Below, piece after piece: positions 49,857 to 56,121 of a DNA stretch of 56,121 nt. Origin of the DNA: Bacteroidales bacterium UBA6229. Its GTDB lineage: Bacteria; Bacteroidota; Bacteroidia; Bacteroidales; F082. Each line of letters starts with the position of its first letter. The stretch's first letter is position 1. The notes below the pieces were generated by a model. The model worked only from the letters and a program-made list of their open reading frames with translations. It searched no databases and was not told the DNA's origin. The stretch covers positions 1 to 56,121 of the forward strand of contig DJWN01000068.1 in assembly GCA_002440975.1 (NCBI GenBank), read 5' to 3'. The translations under genes and the position numbers were made by a program.

Positions 49857-50422
49857 AAACTTATGAGGCCATCGTCATTGGTTCATCTGCAGGAGGTATG
49901 TACGCACTGAAAAATCTAATCGAAGGTTTGAAGTCCGGATTTCGTATTCCCCTGATCATCGTTCAGCATCTGAGCCCGCATTCCGAAAATTACCTGGCAC
50001 ATTTTCTGGATCAACTGGGCATCCTACAAGTGAAAGAAGCTGACGAACGCGAAAAAATTAAACAAGGCTATGCCTATATAGCCCCGCCAAATTTTCACCT
50101 GCTTATCGAAGCTGACCAGACTTTCAGCCTGACGGTAGAAGAAAAGGTAAACTATGCCCGACCCTCGATTGATGTGCTTTTTGAAACTGCCGCCTCGGTT
50201 TATCGCGAACGACTAATTGGGATCATCCTCACCGGAGCCAACCACGACGGAGCAAATGGAGTTAAAGTCATCAAAGCGCATGGTGGTTTCACTATGGCAC
50301 AAAACCCTGCAACTGCCGAATCAGATATTATGCCCAAAGCAGCTATTGCAACCGGAAAAATTGATAAAATTTTGGATATCAGTGAAATCTCTGATTTCCT
50401 GAACAGCCTAAACAACAGCTGA
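49853..50422 (+). CDS. CheB-type methylesterase domain protein without receiver
   Basis: A 189-residue stand-alone CheB methylesterase/glutamine deamidase. The triad is present: Ser12 in IGSSAGGM, His39 in IIVQHLSPH, Asp132 in ILTGANHDGANGV. The usual N-terminal receiver domain is missing, so activity is not directly phospho-regulated. It overlaps cheR by ATGA, indicating coupled translation, and ends the four-gene signalling operon. Its end abuts the convergent endonuclease-fold gene at 50424. Confidence 0.92.
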   Translation: MKTYEAIVIGSSAGGMYALKNLIEGLKSGFRIPLIIVQHLSPHSENYLAHFLDQLGILQVKEADEREKIKQGYAYIAPPNFHLLIEADQTFSLTVEEKVNYARPSIDVLFETAASVYRERLIGIILTGANHDGANGVKVIKAHGGFTMAQNPATAESDIMPKAAIATGKIDKILDISEISDFLNSLNNS

Positions 50423-50423
50423 T

Positions 50424-51482
50424 TCACTCATTCACAAACTCCAGATCAACAAAAACAGGCAGGTGATCGGCAAATCCACCCACATAACGCGGCCCAACGT
50501 AAGTCCTGAAAAGTTTCTTACCCATATAACGCTCGTCATCAGCAAACAAAAAATCGGGAGCAAAAATTCGCTGACTGCCTTTAATTACACTCAAGCCGGT
50601 ATTTTTAAGTAAGGTCTGTGATACAATGATCATATCAAAGATCTGCCAATCGTACTGATGTTTTAAAGTGCCCTCAAAACTTAATTCTGCTGGATTTGTA
50701 AAGAGATTGACCAATTGATGCGGCTCTGTTACTTCTTCTGATGCAAGTGCCTGTAATCCCTTTAAAATGCTTGCATCAGTTGGTTTATCATTAAAATCTC
50801 CCATGATGATCACTTTGGCCTCAGGATGAACCAAACTAATTGAGTCAACATGTTTGCGAAGCGTTTGTGCTGCCAGCATCCTCAGGCGTTTTGTAGGCAG
50901 TTCTCCACCCCATCGCGAAGGCCAATGATTGATATACACATGCAGCGTATCTGTTTGAACTAAAAAGGAAGCATAAAGGATATCACGCGATCTGAATTGT
51001 TCGTTTTCGGGATCCTTCAATGCGATGGGTTCACTTGCAATCAAACGCATTTTACTTCGCTGATAGATAAGCCCCACATCGATGCCTCTGCGATCAGGTG
51101 AAGGGTAATTTACATATTGGTAATCAAAGTTTTTGAGCGGTGTACTTAAGATCAAATCTCTGAGAACCTTATCATTCTCAATCTCGCACATTCCAATCAA
51201 GGCAATCGGATTCCCCTCTCCTGCTGCTATTATGGTTTTGAAAAGATTTGTCCGCTTTTTGCGGTAACGATAAAAATTCCAGGATTGTTCACCATCTGGT
51301 GTAAAGGCATTGTATTCGCGTGTTGAATCTATTTCCGTGTCGAAAAAGTTTTCTACATTATAAAAAGCAATTCTGAACGAATCTGATTTTTGAGCAATCA
51401 ATTCCTGAAATAGAAACAATAGGAACAGACAAGTCAAAATAAATTTAAAAAAAGCCGGCCAAAAACGAAGTTTAAACAACAT
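50424..51482 (-). CDS. Secreted endonuclease/exonuclease/phosphatase family protein
   Basis: A 352-residue protein with a signal peptide (FILTCLFLLFLFQELIAQ) and an EEP (DNase I-like) fold: FRIAFYNVENFFDTE (metal/active start), GMCEIENDKVL with the metal-binding Glu, YINHWPSRWGG, VIIMGDFNDKPTD with Asp/Asn catalytic pair, and FADHLPVFVDLEF with the terminal His. It probably hydrolyses phosphodiesters outside the cytoplasm, for example extracellular DNA or phospholipid-linked substrates; the target is unknown. It is monocistronic and convergent with cheB. Confidence 0.87.
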   Translation of the reverse strand: MLFKLRFWPAFFKFILTCLFLLFLFQELIAQKSDSFRIAFYNVENFFDTEIDSTREYNAFTPDGEQSWNFYRYRKKRTNLFKTIIAAGEGNPIALIGMCEIENDKVLRDLILSTPLKNFDYQYVNYPSPDRRGIDVGLIYQRSKMRLIASEPIALKDPENEQFRSRDILYASFLVQTDTLHVYINHWPSRWGGELPTKRLRMLAAQTLRKHVDSISLVHPEAKVIIMGDFNDKPTDASILKGLQALASEEVTEPHQLVNLFTNPAELSFEGTLKHQYDWQIFDMIIVSQTLLKNTGLSVIKGSQRIFAPDFLFADDERYMGKKLFRTYVGPRYVGGFADHLPVFVDLEFVNE

Positions 51483-51552
51483 AGGTTTGTATTTTTGTGT
51501 AAAATTACCTTTTTCCAGCGCATTTCATTAAGTTTGTAGCTGATTTTTCTTT

Positions 51553-51567
51553 TTTACATTATGTAAA
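51553..51567. promoter_or_regulatory. Operator-like palindrome upstream of the ECF sigma gene
   Basis: TTTACAT-T-ATGTAAA is a perfect 15-base palindrome, 108 bases before the sigma gene ATG and 71 bases before the divergent EEP gene start. Symmetry and position suit a regulator binding site, but it is embedded in AT-rich sequence and could be chance. Confidence 0.3.
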
Positions 51568-51674
51568 CTTGGGCAAAAAAATGACTTGTTAATATATTCT
51601 TTATCAATTATTTAAAAAATATTTTTAAAAATAATTAAAAAAAAGTGATTAGATTTTGAAATTTTTGGAATATA

Positions 51675-52274
51675 ATGGGTGAAGGGGACAACATATATCG
51701 TTCTGTTGAAATACTGGAAGGTATCAAAAAACATGACCGCGAGATTCTGAATTTCGTCTATGAAACATATTTTGATCAGCTTGCTGATTTCGTAACAAAT
51801 AGACGGGGAACGGAAAGCGATGCATGGGATATTTTTCAGGATACCATGGGGGTAATTTATGATTACGCCCATCAACAGGATTTCAATCTTGATGTTCCTT
51901 TTCAGGCGTTCTTTTTTACTGTGGCACGTAAACTTTGGTTTAAACATTATCACAAATCCCAAAAAGAGAGCAATTTTACCAATGAAATACTGGAGCTGAT
52001 TCCCTATGAAAATACTGATACACTCAGGGAGTTGATGCGCCAGCAGGTGATGGCAAGGCTTTCGCTTAAATACATAAAAAAGCTTAGTCCGACCTGCATC
52101 CAATTGATAAAGCTTTCTAATATGGATATGGATACCAGCCTAATAGCAAAAAAGCTAAACTACCTTTCCAACCAGGCTGTATATAATCAGAGGAGAAAGT
52201 GCCTGCGAAAACTGTTAAATTGGATCAAACATGATCCGGAATATCAAAACCTAACTGACTATGAAAGACCTTGA
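51675..52274 (+). CDS. ECF-type RNA polymerase sigma factor
   Basis: A 199-residue sigma-70 family protein with region 2 (ILNFVYETYFDQLADFVTN, DAWDIFQDTMGVIYDY, PFQAFFFTVARKLWF) and region 4 (LKYIKKLSPTCIQLIKLSNM ... LNYLSNQAVYNQRRKCLRKL). This is the ECF layout of Bacteroidota, somewhat divergent in the helix-turn-helix. It redirects RNA polymerase to a small regulon. It overlaps the next gene by 14 bases, the usual arrangement with an anti-sigma partner. No specific ECF group is assigned. Confidence 0.85.
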   Translation: MGEGDNIYRSVEILEGIKKHDREILNFVYETYFDQLADFVTNRRGTESDAWDIFQDTMGVIYDYAHQQDFNLDVPFQAFFFTVARKLWFKHYHKSQKESNFTNEILELIPYENTDTLRELMRQQVMARLSLKYIKKLSPTCIQLIKLSNMDMDTSLIAKKLNYLSNQAVYNQRRKCLRKLLNWIKHDPEYQNLTDYERP

Positions 52275-52986
52275 AAAATTTGAGAAGTATATCAAAGGCG
52301 AACTGGAAGAAGGTGATTTGTGGGAGTTTAAGAAATCTCTGGAAGTTGACGCTTCCCTTGCAGAAGAGTTTCGTTTATACAAAATCACCTACGGTCCTCA
52401 CGCAAATAAAAAACATCAGCTTATGTATGAACTGAACGACATCAGGCAAAAACATACCAATGGCAAGCATATCTGGATGGGCTGGAGACGAGTTTCTGCA
52501 ATCGCTGCTGGCCTTGTGATACTTGTGAGCATTGGCATTGGTCTGATAAAATTGCAGCATAACACAAGCAATCAGGCACTTTACGAACAGTTTTTCGTTG
52601 CTGAATCTGCTTCATTCAATGTGCGGTCAGCAACCAATTCGCTGGAACAACCAGTACTTGACGGTATGCAATTTTATGAGCTGCACAATTATGATGCTGC
52701 TATTGAGATGTTCGAAAAAGCACCCAACAACCTGATGGGAAAATTGTACAGCGGGCTCTCAATGATGGAACTTGGCGAATTTAAAGATGCAGCAACCAAA
52801 TTTGAAGCCATCATCAAGCACAATGATAATCTGTTTGTTGATCAGGCAGAATGGTATCAAAGTCTTTGCCAGTTGCGCCTTGGCAATAGAAATAATGCCA
52901 TCGAAAGCTTCAGAAAAATTGCAGAAGATAATGGGGTGTACAAAACAAAAGCCATCAAAATCTTAAAAGAGCTGAACGCTTACTGA
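52261..52986 (+). CDS. Membrane anti-sigma-like protein with C-terminal TPR region
   Basis: A 241-residue single-pass protein. An N-terminal cytoplasmic stretch (residues 1-80; FEKYIKGELEEGDLWEFKKS, resembling anti-sigma N-terminal helices without a zinc HxxxCxxC motif) precedes one transmembrane helix (SAIAAGLVILVSIGIGLI) and a periplasmic part with TPR-like repeats (GMQFYELHNYDAAIEMFEKA, GEFKDAATKFEAIIKHND, LRLGNRNNAIESFRKIAED). Gene order and a 14-base overlap with the sigma gene suggest an anti-sigma factor that holds the sigma at the membrane. Direct binding is inferred, not seen. Confidence 0.7.
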   Translation: MKDLEKFEKYIKGELEEGDLWEFKKSLEVDASLAEEFRLYKITYGPHANKKHQLMYELNDIRQKHTNGKHIWMGWRRVSAIAAGLVILVSIGIGLIKLQHNTSNQALYEQFFVAESASFNVRSATNSLEQPVLDGMQFYELHNYDAAIEMFEKAPNNLMGKLYSGLSMMELGEFKDAATKFEAIIKHNDNLFVDQAEWYQSLCQLRLGNRNNAIESFRKIAEDNGVYKTKAIKILKELNAY

Positions 52987-52996
52987 ACCTTTTCTC

Positions 52997-53114
52997 GTTG
53001 ATTCCCATAATCAACAATTCCAGCAGCGCAAGTATCCGGGGGGAAAGCTTTTACAAACTTGCGCTTATCATATGCATCCTCGTCTGATGGAATTCAATTT
53101 CCTGACGAGGATGC
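52997..53114 (+). terminator. Three consecutive hairpins closing the sigma operon
   Basis: GTTGATT/AATCAAC (52997-53003/53009-53015), GCGCAAGT/ACTTGCGC (53026-53033/53057-53064), and GCATCCTCGTC/GACGAGGATGC (53074-53084/53104-53114). Only the last is followed by CTTTTT (53118-53123), as an intrinsic terminator for the plus-strand operon should be. The earlier two may stabilise the 3' end or act for the convergent CHAT gene. Confidence 0.55.
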
Positions 53115-53136
53115 AATCTTTTTGAAAGCTCTACTG

Positions 53137-56121
53137 TTAACTATTGGCAGTAATTTTACTTTTGATCAATCGATAACCCAACAAAAAAAAACAAAGCAAG
53201 ACAATCGCACCTAAACCAACATACCAATTGAATAGCTGGCCCTTGCTTATTGGCGTAGCATCCCCGATAACAACATAAGAGGCCCAAAAATAAGGATGTG
53301 CCTTGAGCTGATTAGCCTGCTCCAGGAAATCAATTTTTGCCTGCTGCAAAGCAACATCTTTACTCATGCCATCGTCCAGGTAATCATAAAAGCGTTCCAT
53401 CATCCACGAACCCGTCTGGTCATGCACCTCCCAATTTGTCATCACAATTGATGGCACTCCTGCATGGATAAAACCTCTTGTAAGACTAATAATTCCTTCG
53501 CCTTCGCGGTATTTGCCCGTTCCGGTATTACAGGCACTCAAAACCACGAGAGAGGCCTTTAGATCCAAACCAAAAAGTTCATACGTGCCAATAGAATAAG
53601 CATCCAGACTATCCTCCTGTTGCTGAAATATCAGTCTGGAATACAATGGCTTATCGTCATTTATAATGGTATGCATAGCCAGATGCAGATAACTGTACTC
53701 AGCAGCCTGATTGAGAAAATTTGATTTTGATGCGTCACTCCCGGCTGCCAATTTGCCTTTAAAAATATTGAGTACCTTTTCAGATTCTATTCTGGCAAAA
53801 GGCAGTTCACTCAGGAAAATCGTATCGCTCTCATTCAGCTTAATGCTTTTAAAACCGCTGTAATCCGGCGCAAAAGCCATCAATTTGCCATTTCCGTTTT
53901 GTTTAAGTTCTCTTTGCGAAAAATGCAGCGTAGCAGAATAGCAGTAAGAGATTGGGTGCTGATGGATCAGGTAGGGTAAGTTACGGTAGTCTATGCGGTT
54001 AAATTCTAAACTATCAGCTGTAACTAAAACATCAAAAGGAAGGTATCCAAGTTTTCCTTCAGGCAAAATAAGCAATTTTTTACTTTCAGCCATATCGGCT
54101 ATCGGTTTGATTAACTTGTGATAAAGAAAGCCTGAAGAAGCAAGGAAATCTTGAAAATCACTATTTGATTGTCTTGACAAATCCATGCGAAATTGACTTA
54201 ATATATGATCGATGTTTTTCTCAACTTCCACATTCTCTGCATCAACTCTTATCAAACCACGAGATTTTTTATCTACGTAAATTATATAATACTGCTTTTC
54301 TCCTGAAGCATAGGAAACGAAATAGTCTTCTACACTTAATCGATTTTGCACTTCAGATAAAGAAATAATACCAGAACTTGACATAAGATTCACATAACCA
54401 GGATATTCAGTTCTTATCCTTGCAAAAATCCTGTCAATAGATTCCATTAGAAAAAGTTGCCTCTTCTCAAGCAAAGCAATTCTGTTGTCATCAGGATAGT
54501 TTTTTTGCTGTTCTTCGTAAAGTAATTTTTGAATTACAGACAAATCGTCACGCAATTGCTGTTCATACCTAATAATAGAGTCCTGTACACCTGACAACAA
54601 CAATGCTTCAGATTTACGAATAGAGGAAAGCAGCACCGAGGCTCTCCCCTTCTCGGCATAATAAAATGCTTTATCTGCATAAACTGTATCATTCGTATGT
54701 TTATAAAGTACTGCAGTGGCATCAATCGCCTCAGTAAGTTTAGTTTTGAAGTTTTGATTCAATAACATCCTGCTTTCATCTGTCAGAAAAAGCCCAATCT
54801 GATCCGTTATACCGATAGCCTTGTCGAACAGACTAATACTTCTTTTCAGTTTTTCAAGATCATTATCGGCTTTAAACCAATTGTAATAAAGTGATGCCCA
54901 CCAAAAATAAACATCAACTAAACGCGTATTAATCAAACTATTAACTTCAGTAAATGTTTCTGGTTCTGCTGAAGGAATATCAGAAAGTTTTAAAACATTT
55001 TCTGCCACAGCATACAAACTGTCGGCATGAACAAAGTCATGATTAAATGAATATGCCCGCGCTAACTTTCGAATAACATCGGCGTATTCTGTATCATCTT
55101 TTCCAAATATTTTATATATTATTTCCGCAGCTTCTTTAAAATATTCTATAGCTGAGGCATAATCACCTTGTTCTCTCAAGTAATCACCCAAAGTAATGCG
55201 TGCATATGCAGTCTCAAAATGATTATTCCCAAGATCGGCTTTTGAAATCATTATTGCATTCCTAAATTCATTCAACGCCTTTTCATGATCTCCCAACCCA
55301 ACATACGTATGACCTAAACTCCTTGCTAACTGAACCCTATTTAATGTATTACCTGAAACTGACTTAAATGGAATTAAAATACTCTTTGCTTTCTCAAACT
55401 CTCCAAGCTGGTTCAAAATATTCGCAATATTACTAGAGGCAGCTATAATAAGTGGGTTGTGCGTTTGAAAGTGATGCTGATAAATCTTTAAAGCACTTTG
55501 ATAATATACAAGAGCCTTTTCATAATCGTTTCTTAACTGAAGATGCGATCCGATATTCATTTGCAGATGTCCCCACCACAGATCGTTTTCGATTGCAAAC
55601 TGGCTCATAATTTTATCCGCTTTTTGATAAAGCTGAAAAGCCTCACCTGTTCTTCCAACCAAACTAAGTACCCTTCCATAATTCACATAAAAGCCCGCCA
55701 TTCTGGGATGCGAATCACTGAAAATCTCCTCCCGAACTATTCTTGACTTTTCAAGAAAAACAAGCGCACTGTCAAACTCTCCTCTAAAAGAAAAAGAAAT
55801 TGCCATGTTTTGATAAATATCTGCCAAATCAATGTTTCGGATATTGAGTTGCAAACATTTTTCCAAAGCCTCACGATAGAAATAAAAAGCCTGATCCTGA
55901 TCGCCTAAATAGTAGAATGCAATGCCTTTGTAATTGATCACTTTTATGCTGGCAGGCACATCTTTGCCCTCTATTCTCTTAATCACGTTAAGGGTTGAAT
56001 CGAAAAGTTTAAGTGCTCCAAGATAATCTGCCTGAGAAATTTTTAGTTTACCCTCCAGATGCAAGGTTTCGTAGCTAATCGTCTTATCACTCAGCCTGTT
56101 GGATGTAGCTAATTCTTTCAA
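53137..56121 (-). CDS. TPR-CHAT caspase-like protease, 5' end cut by window
   Basis: At least 994 residues; the frame is open to the window edge, so the N terminus is missing. Residues about 10-400 are tetratricopeptide repeats (for example ALKLFDSTLNVIKR, GDQDQAFYFYREALEKCLQL, GDHEKALNEFRNAIMIS). Residues about 640-960 form a CHAT domain with the caspase-type dyad His817 (LHLAMHT) and Cys864 (VLSACNTGTGKYREGEGI). A helix (LGAIVLLCFFLLGYRLI) near the C terminus would anchor it in a membrane. TPR-CHAT proteins are proteases; Craspase uses one against a partner controlling a sigma factor. Here a sigma/anti-sigma pair converges on it, a suggestive neighbourhood without proof of linkage. Confidence 0.88.
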   Translation of the reverse strand: MKELATSNRLSDKTISYETLHLEGKLKISQADYLGALKLFDSTLNVIKRIEGKDVPASIKVINYKGIAFYYLGDQDQAFYFYREALEKCLQLNIRNIDLADIYQNMAISFSFRGEFDSALVFLEKSRIVREEIFSDSHPRMAGFYVNYGRVLSLVGRTGEAFQLYQKADKIMSQFAIENDLWWGHLQMNIGSHLQLRNDYEKALVYYQSALKIYQHHFQTHNPLIIAASSNIANILNQLGEFEKAKSILIPFKSVSGNTLNRVQLARSLGHTYVGLGDHEKALNEFRNAIMISKADLGNNHFETAYARITLGDYLREQGDYASAIEYFKEAAEIIYKIFGKDDTEYADVIRKLARAYSFNHDFVHADSLYAVAENVLKLSDIPSAEPETFTEVNSLINTRLVDVYFWWASLYYNWFKADNDLEKLKRSISLFDKAIGITDQIGLFLTDESRMLLNQNFKTKLTEAIDATAVLYKHTNDTVYADKAFYYAEKGRASVLLSSIRKSEALLLSGVQDSIIRYEQQLRDDLSVIQKLLYEEQQKNYPDDNRIALLEKRQLFLMESIDRIFARIRTEYPGYVNLMSSSGIISLSEVQNRLSVEDYFVSYASGEKQYYIIYVDKKSRGLIRVDAENVEVEKNIDHILSQFRMDLSRQSNSDFQDFLASSGFLYHKLIKPIADMAESKKLLILPEGKLGYLPFDVLVTADSLEFNRIDYRNLPYLIHQHPISYCYSATLHFSQRELKQNGNGKLMAFAPDYSGFKSIKLNESDTIFLSELPFARIESEKVLNIFKGKLAAGSDASKSNFLNQAAEYSYLHLAMHTIINDDKPLYSRLIFQQQEDSLDAYSIGTYELFGLDLKASLVVLSACNTGTGKYREGEGIISLTRGFIHAGVPSIVMTNWEVHDQTGSWMMERFYDYLDDGMSKDVALQQAKIDFLEQANQLKAHPYFWASYVVIGDATPISKGQLFNWYVGLGAIVLLCFFLLGYRLIKSKITANS

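Noticed and set aside
53137..56121. TTG at the window edge taken as the true start of the TPR-CHAT gene
   Set aside because: The frame runs open to the last base and the first residues sit in the middle of a repeat region; the gene continues outside the window.

Overview
The window looks like a chromosomal segment of a member of the Bacteroidota, probably the Bacteroidales/Marinilabiliales side. It is AT-rich. Many genes are preceded by the Bacteroidota -7 promoter element TAnnTTTG, and two promoters also have a well-spaced upstream TTG. The window also holds a protein with a type IX secretion C-terminal sorting domain, families largely confined to the phylum (DUF6427, DUF3276/PUR-like), an EF-P next to an extra LpxD, and long hybrid histidine kinases. 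I see no tRNA, rRNA, CRISPR array, intact transposase or prophage. The assignment rests on gene content and promoter style, not on a phylogenetic marker.

Layout. 1-8.3 kb is housekeeping: the end of a DUF5655 protein, an LtaS-type phosphotransferase, YggS with a Ca2+/Na+ antiporter, a candidate structured small RNA, split transketolase with shikimate kinase, and RlmD. 8.4-14 kb holds a MORN-repeat secreted protein, a thioesterase, small membrane proteins, a peroxiredoxin, a TIGR01777 oxidoreductase and a MATE transporter. 14-20.8 kb is a minus-strand run: glycosyltransferase, purD, DUF6427, rnhB and a large DUF3352-like membrane-anchored protein. 20.8-26.3 kb is a surface-polysaccharide locus (FkbM remnant, flippase, two Wzz-like chain-length proteins, O-antigen ligase/polymerase) closed by a terminator and a short REP-like array. 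26.5-31 kb on the minus strand carries lpxD, efp, an asparagine-synthase-like protein without the glutaminase cysteine, a complete subclass B1 metallo-beta-lactamase and a truncated mannosyltransferase. 31-33 kb is a plastic accessory patch: a secreted T9SS protein bracketed by two diverged direct repeats, tiny ORFs, and a PUR-like/Myb-like fusion. 33-42.5 kb has a SNF2 helicase, nested inverted repeats, an amino-sugar kinase-RapZ fusion coupled to a 44-residue Cys-rich protein and a MurU-like nucleotidyltransferase, and an AddB-like nuclease. 42.5-50.4 kb is a signalling operon of two hybrid histidine kinases plus CheR and CheB. 50.4-56.1 kb has a secreted endonuclease/phosphatase-fold protein, an ECF sigma with a membrane anti-sigma-like partner, and a converging TPR-CHAT protease gene cut by the window edge.

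How the parts may work together. Transketolase and AroK link erythrose-4-phosphate supply to the shikimate pathway. The kinase-RapZ fusion, Cys-rich protein and nucleotidyltransferase form a translationally coupled unit that resembles the AmgK/MurU cell-wall amino-sugar salvage route with a built-in amino-sugar-phosphate sensor. The two hybrid kinases, CheR and CheB look like one phosphorelay/methylation signalling unit without flagellar genes. The sigma/anti-sigma pair facing a TPR-CHAT protease invites the hypothesis of protease-controlled sigma release. The strongest candidates for something little described are the kinase-RapZ unit, the CHAT/sigma neighbourhood and the structured RNA at 4242-4346.
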